DNA of 52,516 bases, taken from assembly GCF_000332215.1 (NCBI RefSeq), contig NZ_ALWB01000008.1, positions 1 through 52,516 of the forward strand, read 5' to 3'. Positions 16,194 through 24,416 of this stretch are shown piece by piece (positions within the stretch are counted from its first letter, which is position 1; each line of letters starts with the position of its first letter). The notes under the pieces are model-generated. The model was given only the letters and a program-made list of their open reading frames with translations. It made no database searches and was not told the DNA's origin. The position numbers and the translations under genes are program-made. This DNA is from Pseudanabaena biceps PCC 7429 (lineage in GTDB: Bacteria > Cyanobacteriota > Cyanobacteriia > Pseudanabaenales > Pseudanabaenaceae).

Positions 16194-16904
16194 CTATTTC
16201 CGTTTGAAATAAGCGCGATAAACTGGCAGACCTTGCGAAATTACCGAACTTTCGCGCTCGGTGGGAATATGTTCAGGAAAAATCGAATCATCGGCAAAGT
16301 TTTCTGCTCCCGCTAAATTGACAAAATTCTCATTTACCTCAAAATGTTGGCGCATATCTAGGGCAACATCATAGACATCGGATTGCACAAACACATCGGC
16401 ATTGGGTACGAGTAGTTCCGCTAAGGTGGCGACTAGTTCGGGCTGAACGGCACGGCGCTTTTGTTGGCGACGCTTAAACCAAGGATCGGGAAATTGAATG
16501 GTGACTTCATGCAATGAGCCCTTAGATAATAGTCCAGCCAAAGATACATTGGCATTGCAAAAAATATAATGCAGATTTTTTAAGCCCAGTTCGTCACGCA
16601 CTTCATTACAGCGATCGACGAGGGGTTCCCGAATTTCTAAGCCTAAAAAATTCCAATCAGGCTTCAGTTGAGCCATCTGCAAAATATAGCGTCCCCTCGC
16701 CGAACCTATATCCAGACTCAGGGGCTTTGACCAGTCAGTATAAATTTCTGTCCAGATCGGCGGTGCGATCGCCACACTATATTTCTTGGCTAATGGATTA
16801 ACATGTTCGCGGACACGCGCTCGGCGCGAGACATTTTCATTGCTAACATTGACAATGATTTCGTTTGCGGTTGTTTTGGGTTGGGGATTTGGGGAGTTTG
16901 TCAT
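16194..16904 (-). CDS. trmB: tRNA (guanine-N7-)-methyltransferase TrmB
   Basis: The SAM-dependent enzyme makes m7G46 in the variable loop of tRNAs. The SAM site is visible as SLDIGSARGRYILQMA followed by NFLGLEIREPLV; the family signature TIQFPDPWFKRRQQKRR is complete and is followed by LVATLAELLVPNADVFVQSDV. From the ATG at 16904 the protein is 236 aa. A frame reaching 16961 would add 19 hydrophobic residues not typical for TrmB, so the shorter start is chosen. It is convergent with the VOC gene. Confidence 0.95.
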   Translation of the reverse strand: MTNSPNPQPKTTANEIIVNVSNENVSRRARVREHVNPLAKKYSVAIAPPIWTEIYTDWSKPLSLDIGSARGRYILQMAQLKPDWNFLGLEIREPLVDRCNEVRDELGLKNLHYIFCNANVSLAGLLSKGSLHEVTIQFPDPWFKRRQQKRRAVQPELVATLAELLVPNADVFVQSDVYDVALDMRQHFEVNENFVNLAGAENFADDSIFPEHIPTERESSVISQGLPVYRAYFKRK

Positions 16905-16966
16905 AGTATTTAAGAATACCCCAGATAGAAAATGTAGTTTAAAATATGAATTAAAAACCAAAGCCG

Positions 16967-17017
16967 AATAATACCAAAGCTCAAAATGGCGTAGCCATTT
17001 TGAGCTTTGGTATTATT
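16967..17017. repeat. Family E short palindrome, nested
   Basis: AATAATACCAAAGCTCAAAA with GTA loop and a perfect complement arm. Outside it a second inverted repeat, ACCAAAGCC/GGCTTTGGT, is present at about 16957 and 17020. Confidence 0.85.
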
Positions 17018-17124
17018 TGGGCTTTGGTCATAAAAATAACTTTTGGTTTTTGACAAACAATTTTGATGGCGACTCTGCGATATATGTAATTTAACAGCAA
17101 AAATTCACCAACATATCGATCGCC

Positions 17125-18147
17125 ATGCCTGTCGCGGATTGGTCTTTAAAGCATGTTCAGAATATGTCTGACCAACATTTCCCCATCACCTATTCCACCC
17201 TCGCGCCACAGGCTTTGGTAGATCGTGTTTTATCTCGCTATGCTGTGGGCGAAATTACCAGTTGTGTATTTTGGATGCGGGGACTAAGTGATATCTATCT
17301 GGTCGAAGCAGGCGATCGCCGCTATGTCTTACGTGTTTCCCATGCCCATTGGCGATCGCGCGCCGAAATCGAGTTTGAGTTAGAACTATTAGCATTTTTA
17401 CATAAAAATCATATTCCCGTTGCCCATCCCCTTTCCACCCTCGATGGCAAACTAGCGATCGAAATTTCTGCCCTCGAAGGCAAACGTTATGCCTCTCTCT
17501 TTAGCTACGCCGCAGGTCAAGTTGCCGTTGGTGATCTTAATAAATTGCAAGCTCAAAGATTGGGCGAAACCTTAGCAAGACTCCATAAAACCGCCCAAAA
17601 TTTTCACTGTCCTGCCGATCGCCCTCATCTCACAGTTAACTATTTATTAGATGATTCCTTACGAGAGCTCGCACCATTTTTAAAGATTTCCGCACGTTCG
17701 TACATAAATGAAGCGATCGCTCAAATTAAAGAACAACTCCGCCATCTACCCAAAGAATTACCAATTTGGAGCGTTTGCTGGGGCGATCCCCATAGTGGCA
17801 ACGTTCACTTTACCGAAACCAATGAAATCACCCTTTTTGATTTCGATCAATGTGGCTATGGTTGGCGAGCCTTTGATATTGCTAAATTTTTACAAGTTAC
17901 GTTGCAAGCAGGCATTAGTCCCAGCGTTCGCAAAGCCTTCTTGCAAGGTTATCAGTCAACAGAACCGCTGGAAGAGATTGAGTTGAAATGTATGCAACCA
18001 CTGATTCAAGTTGCGCAGATCTGGTCATGGGCAATCAGTGTCAAATCAGCGATCGTTCACAATCACAGCAAACTTGATGATAGTTATTTCCATCAGCGTT
18101 TCGAGCATTTCAAAATGTTGCGATCGCCCGACTGGAAACCTTTTTAA
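17125..18147 (+). CDS. Aminoglycoside phosphotransferase-fold kinase (APH/SrkA-like)
   Basis: This 340-aa protein has a protein-kinase-like fold. YVLRVSH carries the ATP-binding lysine position replaced by Arg in an LRVS context, the catalytic loop is WGDPHSGNV (the HGD-type Brenner motif with a Trp in place of the His), and the metal-binding DFD appears in ITLFDFDQCGYGWRAFDIAKF. The family includes homoserine, choline and fructosamine kinases and the stress kinase SrkA; the specific substrate cannot be told. An alternative ATG at 17164 (MSDQHFPITYSTL) resembles the usual start of this group and would shorten the protein by 13 residues. It has no antibiotic-resistance context. Confidence 0.88.
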   Translation: MPVADWSLKHVQNMSDQHFPITYSTLAPQALVDRVLSRYAVGEITSCVFWMRGLSDIYLVEAGDRRYVLRVSHAHWRSRAEIEFELELLAFLHKNHIPVAHPLSTLDGKLAIEISALEGKRYASLFSYAAGQVAVGDLNKLQAQRLGETLARLHKTAQNFHCPADRPHLTVNYLLDDSLRELAPFLKISARSYINEAIAQIKEQLRHLPKELPIWSVCWGDPHSGNVHFTETNEITLFDFDQCGYGWRAFDIAKFLQVTLQAGISPSVRKAFLQGYQSTEPLEEIELKCMQPLIQVAQIWSWAISVKSAIVHNHSKLDDSYFHQRFEHFKMLRSPDWKPF

Positions 18148-18257
18148 GCAGCCAGAAATCCAAGGGAGACAGAAAGTAACCTCTCTAATTTTTTGGCTTT
18201 AATACTGTAAGATAACAACTACACCTTGGGGCATCCAATTTTGCTCAATTTTTTGCC

Positions 18258-19019
18258 ATGACGATCGCCATGACACGCAATGACGACTTAAATATTTTAG
18301 ACATTGACGCATCTCCACTCAGTCCATTGGATTTGCCACCCGAAGAGGCAATACCTCTTCCCGATCCTGATGAGATGTTAGCCTTCCTCAACTCGGACAT
18401 AATTTTAGAGAGAATGCAAGCGGCGAGAGCTTTCTGTGAATTAGAAGACCTAAGAGCAATCCCCCGCCTCATCGAGCTTCTCCAAGATGAATGTCCCCTC
18501 GTTAGGGTGAGTGCCGCCTATGCTCTAGGCAGAAATAAAAGCGAGCAGGCGATCGCCCCCTTAATTAGTCAACTCAACCAAGACTGGAATGGATATGTCC
18601 GCAAAGGCATCGTTTGGGCGTTGGGAACCTGCCGCGCCTCCTTGGGATTGCAGCCCTTAATCTCAGCCTTGAAGTATGACATTACTGCGGTACGTCTATG
18701 GGCAGCAAGTGCCTTAGGTCAATTAGGCGATGCAGAGGCGATCGAACCCTTAACCGATGCCTTGATCAGTGACACCATATCAGCCGTGCGGGGCAACTGT
18801 GCTTGGTCACTGGGTAAATTGATTTTGCCAATGCACCGAAACTTTCACACCCAAGACGAAATCTATCAAAATGCGTTAGACGCACTGATCGATGCCCTCG
18901 ATGACGACGATCTGAGCGTCCAAACTGATGCGAGAAATGCTCTACGGAAGCTGGGAGATCCCCGTGGTTTAAAGGTACTTGAGCGAATTGAAATGGATCA
19001 AGGCTATTGCGAATTCTAA
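18258..19019 (+). CDS. HEAT-repeat protein (PBS-lyase-like repeats)
   Basis: This 253-aa all-helical protein has about five HEAT units between residues 50 and 250. The units show the repeated Ala-Ala-Leu-Gly-x-x-(Gly/Asn) pattern, for example VRVSAAYALGRNKSEQAIAP, VRLWAASALGQLGDAEAIEP and VQTDARNALRKLGDPRGLKV. Such proteins in cyanobacteria include phycobilin lyases (CpcE type) and scaffold proteins. No phycobiliprotein gene is nearby and the bilin-lyase-specific regions are not evident, so it is called only as a HEAT protein. An internal ATG at 18270 is equally plausible as the start. Confidence 0.88.
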   Translation: MTIAMTRNDDLNILDIDASPLSPLDLPPEEAIPLPDPDEMLAFLNSDIILERMQAARAFCELEDLRAIPRLIELLQDECPLVRVSAAYALGRNKSEQAIAPLISQLNQDWNGYVRKGIVWALGTCRASLGLQPLISALKYDITAVRLWAASALGQLGDAEAIEPLTDALISDTISAVRGNCAWSLGKLILPMHRNFHTQDEIYQNALDALIDALDDDDLSVQTDARNALRKLGDPRGLKVLERIEMDQGYCEF

Positions 19020-19145
19020 ATAGATCCGTCGTTCGGGTCAACCGCAATTCGCCATAGATTTGTCAGAAAAATCTTTGACAATTGCGCGATCGCTGCTACA
19101 ATAAGTAACTGCATCTAGTGAATTCCTATTTGCGAATATCTATAT

Positions 19146-19216
19146 GCGAATGTAGTTTAGTGGTAAAACCTCTGCCTTCCAAGCAGATGTTGCGGGTTCG
19201 ATTCCCGCCATTCGCT
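19146..19216 (+). tRNA. tRNA-Gly (TCC)
   Basis: The 71-nt cloverleaf has acceptor arms GCGAATG and CATTCGC, discriminator T, anticodon stem TCTGC/GCAGA with loop CTTCCAA giving anticodon TCC, and T-arm CGGGTTCGATTCCCG. CCA is not encoded. Confidence 0.96.
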
Positions 19217-19220
19217 TTTA

Positions 19221-19317
19221 TAGCTACCGCCAGTCTTATTAGCACAAAATTAAAACCTAAATATTGCCGCGCTCCGCGCGGCAATATTTAGGTTTTATGT
19301 CCTGATGATGACAGCTA
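19221..19317. repeat. Family G element
   Basis: Ends TAGCTACCGCCAGTCTTATT and TGTCCTGATGATGACAGCTA resemble those of the copies at 25071 and 26029. The core is a perfect palindrome with arms AAAACCTAAATATTGCCGCG (19252-19296). It lies 4 bp past the tRNA and probably also terminates its transcript. Confidence 0.75.
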
Positions 19318-19333
19318 CACTATGCGATTAAAG

Positions 19334-20050
19334 CTATGCGATTAAATCGCGAATGACGATACTGGCAAGGTTTAAACCAAATAGGGCAGGTAAGTAGGAA
19401 ATTGTGCCGTAATACGATCGCTTAAAGTTACTGCCATCAGTTAACTGCAATGAATTCCGATTGACTAACTCCTCAGAATAAACAGCAATAATATTTGCCT
19501 GAGCGAAACCCTTACGTCTTAGCCCTTTACGAATTTTGTAAGCAAACCGACAACAATCAGTTTCAAAAATTGGCGCGATTTTCACCTTTTGCGGATCGAT
19601 CCTGCCGCCAGCGCCCATACTACTGGCTACCTTTACCCCATTCGTAGCCGCTGCCCCCAGAAAATAAAGCTTGGGCTGCAAACTATCAATGCAGTCTAGT
19701 ACCCAATCAAACTTAGTCGTAACTAACTCCATCATCAGATCGGGAGTTAAAAATTCCTTAATGACGGTCAATTGCATCTCTGGATTGATATCACGCATTC
19801 TCACCGCCATGACATCCGCTTTATGAACATCGACAGTGCTATCGAGAGCGACAATCTGACGATTTTTATTGGAGGGATCGACGCGATCGCCATCCACAAT
19901 TGTCATGCGACCGATCCCCGCTCGACATAAAAACTCCGCCGCGAAACTGCCCACACCTCCCATTCCTACAACTAGGACGTTAGCCTGTTGGAGTTTTTTC
20001 AATCCATCTGCACCAATCAGCAGTTCCGTTCGTTGTAACCAATCTGTCAT
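19334..20050 (-). CDS. tcdA: tRNA threonylcarbamoyladenosine dehydratase (TcdA/CsdL family)
   Basis: This 238-aa member of the ThiF/E1-like superfamily cyclises t6A37 to ct6A in ANN-decoding tRNAs in an ATP-dependent manner. The nucleotide-binding loop VLVVGMGGVGSFAAEFLCRA (about residues 25-44) follows an N-terminal helix with TELLIGADGLKKLQ. The WVLDCIDSLQPKLYFL and SSMGAGGRIDPQKV blocks are diagnostic, and a C-terminal NLASIVIRDLI helix is present. The length is slightly below the E. coli protein. It is a single gene. Confidence 0.93.
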   Translation of the reverse strand: MTDWLQRTELLIGADGLKKLQQANVLVVGMGGVGSFAAEFLCRAGIGRMTIVDGDRVDPSNKNRQIVALDSTVDVHKADVMAVRMRDINPEMQLTVIKEFLTPDLMMELVTTKFDWVLDCIDSLQPKLYFLGAAATNGVKVASSMGAGGRIDPQKVKIAPIFETDCCRFAYKIRKGLRRKGFAQANIIAVYSEELVNRNSLQLTDGSNFKRSYYGTISYLPALFGLNLASIVIRDLIA

Positions 20051-20160
20051 TACAAAAAATCAGATTATAACAAAGAGCCTGCTCAAAGTGCCATTTCTCC
20101 TATTCATCTGTTTGTTGTTATGATTGTAAAACCGAATTTTAGCGGTTTTAGCCCAAACCT

Positions 20161-20544
20161 ATGACATTACCCTCCCATGCCGCGCTAACTAAGAACGAAC
20201 TACTCGATCGCTATGCTAAAGGCGATCGCAACTTCGAGCAAACCCATCTGCATGACATCGATATGCAGGGAGTCTCGCTGCATGGGATTGACCTTAGCGA
20301 ATCGATCTTAACCCACGTTAATTTGAGCGGCGCAGACCTACGCGGAGCCGATCTCGGCTGGGCAGATCTCAGTCAAGCAAATCTCACAAAAGCCGATTTA
20401 AGAGGAGCAATTTTAACTCGCGCCGATCTCAATCATGCCAATCTAAGCGAAGCCAATCTCCTCAAAGCTGACCTTAGCTTGACGAAACTCGATCATACAA
20501 ATTTAAGTGGAGCAACTATGCCCGATGGTTCCATTCATCCCTAA
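20161..20544 (+). CDS. Pentapeptide-repeat protein
   Basis: The 127-aa protein has an N-terminal helical cap (about 1-30, with LLDRYAKGDRNFEQ) and some 15 consecutive A(D/N)LxX pentapeptides from residue 38 to 122, for example GADLRGADLGWADLSQANLT. These fold as a right-handed quadrilateral beta helix. Small pentapeptide proteins are numerous in cyanobacteria, and function is known only for a few. No signal peptide is seen. The gene runs up to a truncated family C element. Confidence 0.92.
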   Translation: MTLPSHAALTKNELLDRYAKGDRNFEQTHLHDIDMQGVSLHGIDLSESILTHVNLSGADLRGADLGWADLSQANLTKADLRGAILTRADLNHANLSEANLLKADLSLTKLDHTNLSGATMPDGSIHP

Positions 20545-20650
20545 AAAGTAAAAGCCTTGCTAAGCAAGGCTTTTACTTTCGGGCTGTGAGAAAGGGTTTG
20601 CTACGCAAACCCTTTCTCACAGCCCGTTGCAAATCATCCCGAACTCACAC
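20544..20650. repeat. Family C element, left end missing
   Basis: It has the same two hairpins as at 7741-7828 (arms AAAGTAAAAGCCTTGC and GAGAAAGGGTTTG) and the same right-hand tail (AAATCATCCCGAACTCAC). The left inverted end is absent because the element directly follows the pentapeptide gene stop. Confidence 0.8.
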
Positions 20651-20692
20651 AAAAAAACGCTAGGAAAAGCTTTGCTTTTCCTAGCGTTTTTT
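20651..20692. terminator. Intrinsic terminator between convergent genes
   Basis: A hairpin AAAAAAACGCTAGGAAAAGC with loop TTT and perfect complement ending in TTTTTTG. It can terminate both the pentapeptide gene and the convergent response regulator gene. Confidence 0.88.
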
Positions 20693-20736
20693 GTGGGGTT
20701 ATAGCGAAATAACTATCGATAATGGCTAATTTCAGA

Positions 20737-21366
20737 CTATTTTAGTTTTTTCTTGATAAAATCAACCAGTTGTTGGAATTGCTTCTGTTGGGAAGCCACT
20801 TGCTGTTCTAAAAGCTTATGTTTAGCTTCTAGCTCTTCAATACGTTGCAGTAAACCATCATCCGCTCTTTCTTGAGGTACAGCATCGGCAACGGGGGTAC
20901 TTGGGGTAACGACAGAGATGGGGGGCATCTTCTGTACCAAAACCATCGCTTTTTTAATTGCTGTGATCAGTTCTTTCTGTTCAAAAGGCTTTTCAATAAA
21001 TACAAGGTATTTGTCTTCAAACGGCTCAGCAATTTTGCTAGTTACTTCCTCTTTGCGACCAGACATCAAAACTAGGGGGATCCGTCTCAATTCTGGGCTC
21101 TGTTGCAAAGTCTCGTAAACCTCAAAGCCGCTCATCCGAGGCAATAGAAAATCTAGCATGATCATCCAAGGCTTTTGCTGTTGGATCATTTCTAGCCCCT
21201 TAATACCATCAGCTGCCTCTAGCACCTCAAAGTTTGCTGGCGGGAGCATATCACGAACCATATTACGGATTACGCGACTATCATCAATTACTAATATTTT
21301 GTGAGCTGCCACTGCTGATAACCCCTCAGTTATTTTGGTGAATAGAGATTTAGCTTGATTAGCCAA
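20737..21366 (-). CDS. CheY-like response regulator with C-terminal coiled coil
   Basis: This 209-aa protein has an N-terminal helix (1-22), a receiver domain (about 23-142; acidic D28/D29, phosphoacceptor D72 in IMLDFLLPRMSGF, conserved Lys in FIEKPF), then a Pro/Val-rich linker, and a predicted coiled coil (about 165-205, LLQRIEELEAKHKLLEQQVA). No DNA-binding or enzymatic output domain is present, so it probably acts by protein contacts. It may be controlled by an unlinked hybrid kinase; no kinase is adjacent. Confidence 0.9.
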   Translation of the reverse strand: MANQAKSLFTKITEGLSAVAAHKILVIDDSRVIRNMVRDMLPPANFEVLEAADGIKGLEMIQQQKPWMIMLDFLLPRMSGFEVYETLQQSPELRRIPLVLMSGRKEEVTSKIAEPFEDKYLVFIEKPFEQKELITAIKKAMVLVQKMPPISVVTPSTPVADAVPQERADDGLLQRIEELEAKHKLLEQQVASQQKQFQQLVDFIKKKLK

Positions 21367-21670
21367 TTTTCTGGGCGATTAGATTACTGTCACTGACAGG
21401 ATAGTAAAAATTCTAAACGACAATGATAGCAAGCATATTCTGATTTAATTAGGGATTGATTAGAGCTTACGTAAATTAGAAGCCTAACAAGTAAATAAAA
21501 GCTTACTAGCTTTTGTCAGTTTTAGCTCTTAAACCCGCAATAATTTAGCATATCGCTACCCAAAAATTAGAAGCGATCGCCTTTAATTTGCAGATGGCAA
21601 CAATAGCTGATGTCGATCCCTTGACTGGGTCTGTATAATCTCAAGTACAAAGATCGGGCATGGTGCAACT
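21367..21670. other. Divergent regulator-ftsE intergenic region
   Basis: A TATAAT at 21634-21639 could be the -10 of ftsE, but no well spaced -35 is present: TTGACT lies only 7 bp upstream. A HIP1 site and AT-rich DNA are the only other features I see. Confidence 0.4.
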
Positions 21671-22495
21671 ATGCTCTGGTTTTTCAGAATATTTAAGCGA
21701 TCGCCCATGCTAAAACTGCCAACCAAACCCAACCCCACTTCAACTAACGCCAACAAGAATAAGCCTGACGACAATGCTAGCCATGGTCAAAATAACCAAA
21801 GCCAAAATAGCCAAAGTCAAAATAACCAAAGCCAAAAGTCAACGATCGTCAAATTAGAAAATGTTCGTAAGACCTATGCCAATGGCGCAGTTGGATTACG
21901 CGATGTCAATATCGAGCTTTACAAAGGGGATTTTAAATTTATTACGGGGCATTCAGGATCGGGGAAATCGACCTTATTAAAGTTACTCTATGGAGCAGAA
22001 CAAGCAACCGATGGCGAAGTAATTGTGAATGGATTTAACCTTAAGGGTTTAAAAGGTAATAATTTGGCGATGCTGCGTCGCAAGATCGGTATTGTCTTTC
22101 AAGACTACAAACTCGTACCTAAACGTACGGTCTCTGAGAATGTTGCCTTTGTATTAATGGCTCAGGGCTATACCTACAAGGAAATTCAGCGAAGGGTTCA
22201 GCCAGCCCTCAAGATGGTGGGGCTAATGCATAAGGCGAACTGTTTTCCTGAAGAGCTTTCGGGAGGAGAGCAGCAGCGGACGAGCATTGCCCGCGCGATC
22301 GTCAATACGCCACCTCTCGTCCTAGCCGATGAGCCGACAGGAAATCTCGATCCTGACAATGCTTGGCAAGTCATTAAGATCTTGAAAAAATTAAATTCCT
22401 TTGGAGTAACCGTACTATTGACAACCCACGACGAGCAGTTAGTCCGAGCCGCCAATCATCCCGTATTACATTTACAGAACGGATATATTGTTTAA
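21671..22495 (+). CDS. ftsE: Cell division ABC transporter ATP-binding protein FtsE
   Basis: FtsE is the ATPase of the FtsEX complex, which regulates septal peptidoglycan hydrolysis at the division site. The core has Walker [10 protein letters not shown], the ABC signature LSGGEQQR, Walker [13 protein letters not shown] and the H-switch TTHDEQLV. The 274-aa chain carries an extra N-terminal segment of about 50 residues before [13 protein letters not shown], rich in Asn, Ser and Gln and coded in part by a 15-bp tandem repeat. The annotated ATG is at 21671; the ATG at 21707 is an alternative. Its partner ftsX follows 199 bp later, and the gap is filled by repeats, whereas the two genes usually overlap or nearly touch. 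Confidence 0.93.
   Translation: MLWFFRIFKRSPMLKLPTKPNPTSTNANKNKPDDNASHGQNNQSQNSQSQNNQSQKSTIVKLENVRKTYANGAVGLRDVNIELYKGDFKFITGHSGSGKSTLLKLLYGAEQATDGEVIVNGFNLKGLKGNNLAMLRRKIGIVFQDYKLVPKRTVSENVAFVLMAQGYTYKEIQRRVQPALKMVGLMHKANCFPEELSGGEQQRTSIARAIVNTPPLVLADEPTGNLDPDNAWQVIKILKKLNSFGVTVLLTTHDEQLVRAANHPVLHLQNGYIV
21786..21837. repeat. 15-bp tandem repeat in the ftsE 5' end
   Basis: Units of the type GTCAAAATAACCAAA run for about 3.4 copies. They encode the [10 protein letters not shown] pattern in the N-terminal tail. Confidence 0.85.
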
Positions 22496-22590
22496 GTAAG
22501 TGAGCTTAATTAAATATAAAACCCTAAAACCTGCGGCGTAAGCTGCTTGTACGCCACAGGTTTTAGCCTTAGATTTTAATTATGTTGCGG
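22494..22590. repeat. Family B element between ftsE and ftsX
   Basis: It starts at the ftsE stop codon (TTTAAGTAAG). The core AAAACCTGCGGCGT and its imperfect complement is at 22535-22564; the right end is TTTTAATTATG. Its position inside a pair of genes that normally form one transcript is notable. Confidence 0.8.
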
Positions 22591-22603
22591 GAATTAGGTT
22601 TTA

Positions 22604-22698
22604 GTAATTAATTGGTAATTAGTAATCGGTAATTGGTAATTGGTAATTGGTAATTGGTAATTGGTAATTGGTAATTGGTAATTGGTAATTGGTAATGG
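22604..22698. repeat. 7-bp tandem repeat directly upstream of ftsX
   Basis: Nine perfect GTAATTG units occupy 22629-22691, preceded by diverged units (GTAATTA, GTAATCG) and followed by GTAATGG at 22692-22698. The ftsX ATG (22695) lies inside this last unit. The array contains no ribosome binding site and every reading frame meets TAA every 21 bases. Such heptamer arrays are known in cyanobacteria as STRR sequences. Confidence 0.95.
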
Positions 22699-23612
22699 TG
22701 CAGGGTTTCGTTCGCTTCTTTACTAAAATTGACTATCTGCTGCGCGAGACTTTTTTAGGTTTAAAGCGTGGTGGCTGGATGAACTGGGCCGCAATTAGCA
22801 CAGTGGCGGTGTTGTTGTTCCTATTTGGGGCTAGCCTCCAAATTTCGTGGCAGCTAGAAAATGTGCTGGGTCAGTTGGGCAGTCAACTAGAGATTTCGGT
22901 CTATCTAGATGAGAATACCGTGGGTGAGTCGATGCAATCGCGTTTGCTTTTGGTGGATGGAGTTGCCGCCGCTAAGCTCATTCCCAAGGAAGACGCATGG
23001 CAAAATTTGATGAAGGATCTAGGCAAGAACGATCTCAGCCAAGCAACCCAACAACTGGGAGGCAATCCTCTGGTTGACGAATTTAAAGTGCGAGCTACTT
23101 CTAGCGATCGCGTGCCCGATGTAGCTAAACGTATTTCTGGTTTGAAGGGAATTAATGAGGTTTGGTATACGAACGAAGTTGTCGAAAGAATTGGGCAACT
23201 ACGCCGCGCTTTGAGCAATAGCAGCGTGGCAATTGTGGCGATTTTTACGGTAATTGCGATCGCCGTAATTACCACGACGATTCGGTTAATTGTATTGGCG
23301 CGGCGGCGAGAAATTGAGGTCATGCAATTAGTCGGGGCAACGGCAGCATGGATCTACTTCCCGTTTGTACTCCAAGGTGTATTTTTTGGGATCATGGGTG
23401 CGGCTACCGCCTACGTAATGCTGATGCTCAGCCTCAATCTTTTAGGTGGGGCGATCGTCAATCAACCCGAACTGATTAAATCCCTTACGCTCGGTTTAAC
23501 TACGGATTTACGGGTACAGTTCCTCTTGCCCGTAGTATTAGTAATTTTCGGCGCGACGATCGGTGTATTAGGCAGTTTGCTTGCCGTACGTCGATTTTCT
23601 TTTAATTCCTAG
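22695..23612 (+). CDS. ftsX: Cell division ABC transporter permease FtsX
   Basis: The 305-aa FtsX has a cytoplasmic N terminus, TM1 (about residues 30-50), a large extracytoplasmic domain (about 50-165, including SQLEISVYLDENTV, NPLVDEFKVRA and ISGLKGINEVWY) and three C-terminal helices (about 180-205, 230-255 and 275-300) with the ARRREIEVMQLVGAT signature. Together with FtsE it controls cell-wall hydrolases at the septum. The start is uncertain. ATG at 22695 gives MVQGFVRFF; an upstream TTG would add two residues. The 5' side is entirely heptamer repeat, so no Shine-Dalgarno sequence is visible, an odd situation for a conserved division gene. Confidence 0.93.
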   Translation: MVQGFVRFFTKIDYLLRETFLGLKRGGWMNWAAISTVAVLLFLFGASLQISWQLENVLGQLGSQLEISVYLDENTVGESMQSRLLLVDGVAAAKLIPKEDAWQNLMKDLGKNDLSQATQQLGGNPLVDEFKVRATSSDRVPDVAKRISGLKGINEVWYTNEVVERIGQLRRALSNSSVAIVAIFTVIAIAVITTTIRLIVLARRREIEVMQLVGATAAWIYFPFVLQGVFFGIMGAATAYVMLMLSLNLLGGAIVNQPELIKSLTLGLTTDLRVQFLLPVVLVIFGATIGVLGSLLAVRRFSFNS

Positions 23613-23649
23613 GGTTACGGGAAAGTGCCTGCCAAGGATAAACCTATGG

Positions 23650-23655
23650 TATAAT
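23650..23655 (+). promoter_or_regulatory. Probable -10 box of tRNA-Arg
   Basis: A perfect TATAAT 13 bp before the mature tRNA 5' end places transcription start about 6 bp upstream of the tRNA. The -35 region (around 23627) is weak. Confidence 0.6.
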
Positions 23656-23667
23656 CAAATCCTGCTT

Positions 23668-23741
23668 GGGTATGTAGCTCAGTTGGATAGAGCATCAGAT
23701 TCCGGTTCTGAGGGTCGGGGGTTCGAGCCCCTCCATACTCG
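23668..23741 (+). tRNA. tRNA-Arg (CCG)
   Basis: The 74-nt cloverleaf has acceptor arms GGGTATG and CATACTC with one G-T pair, discriminator G, anticodon loop TTCCGGT (anticodon CCG) and T-arm GGGGGTTCGAGCCCC. CCA is not encoded. Confidence 0.94.
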
Positions 23742-23824
23742 TAACTATAGCGTTTCAAAGCGATCGTAAGGGTAAAGGCTTGTAGCGCGATATCAAGCAA
23801 GATTAATAGAGTAAATTCTGATCT

Positions 23825-24253
23825 ATGGAACGTGGATTATTATGGTTGCCTCTTTTGGCTGTATTCTTTTGGCTAGCATGGTCAGGCTGGAATGAATACC
23901 AAAAAATTGAGTCCTATAAACGTTGGGCGGAACAGTTTGAACGACACAAATATGATATCTATGCCGTTTTAGGTCAAAAGGGCGACCGCCTAACATGGGG
24001 AAAGCCCACTCGCAAAGAACCTAGCCATCTCCAGACGGTCACCTTTCAAGATATTGCCCGCATTCGGTTTCGGATTGATAGCAAGTTCTTTGATGAGAAA
24101 GATGCGGAATTCCCCATCAATGCCAAACAAATCTCGGTGGAGTTACTCCTAAAAACGGGGGAAATGCCCAGCATCAGATTTACAGATGTTGATATTGCCG
24201 CTGGATGGTATCGCTTTTTGAGCGATCGCCTAGCCGCTTCTGACAACCCTTAA
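23825..24253 (+). CDS. Membrane-anchored conserved hypothetical protein
   Basis: I do not know the family function. The 142-aa protein has one N-terminal hydrophobic helix (residues 4-20, LLWLPLLAVFFWLAWSG) that serves as anchor or uncleaved signal. The rest is soluble, with alternating strands such as LQTVTFQDIARIRFRIDS and KQISVELLL, and a final helix AAGWYRFLSDRLA. It is basic and aromatic-rich near the membrane. It is a single gene between tRNA-Arg and the hydroxylase gene. Confidence 0.75.
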   Translation: MERGLLWLPLLAVFFWLAWSGWNEYQKIESYKRWAEQFERHKYDIYAVLGQKGDRLTWGKPTRKEPSHLQTVTFQDIARIRFRIDSKFFDEKDAEFPINAKQISVELLLKTGEMPSIRFTDVDIAAGWYRFLSDRLAASDNP

Positions 24254-24416
24254 ATTCTTAAGTTTTATTAAGCAAACCCACAACTAGCTAAAGAATAAAT
24301 TAACGATTTAAGGGCACTTCAAGTACATTTACTCATCACAAATCTTTTCTTAACCTCGGTATAAACGCAACTTTAACTTCATCTCTTAGGCTTAATCCAA
24401 GTTGTGAGGGTTTACT

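Noticed and set aside
17125-18147. Antibiotic resistance gene (aminoglycoside phosphotransferase)
   Set aside because: The fold is shared by many metabolic kinases; the sequence and context show no resistance cassette or mobile carrier.
18258-19019. Phycobilin lyase CpcE/F
   Set aside because: Only generic HEAT repeats are seen, with no phycobiliprotein gene nearby and no lyase-specific segment recognised.
21622-21639. TTGACT and TATAAT as a sigma-70 promoter for ftsE
   Set aside because: The two boxes are only 7 bp apart, far below the 16-18 bp needed.
22629-22691. Heptamer array as a coding phase-variation switch
   Set aside because: Every frame through the array meets TAA each 21 bases, so the repeats cannot be translated as part of ftsX; only a leader effect is possible.
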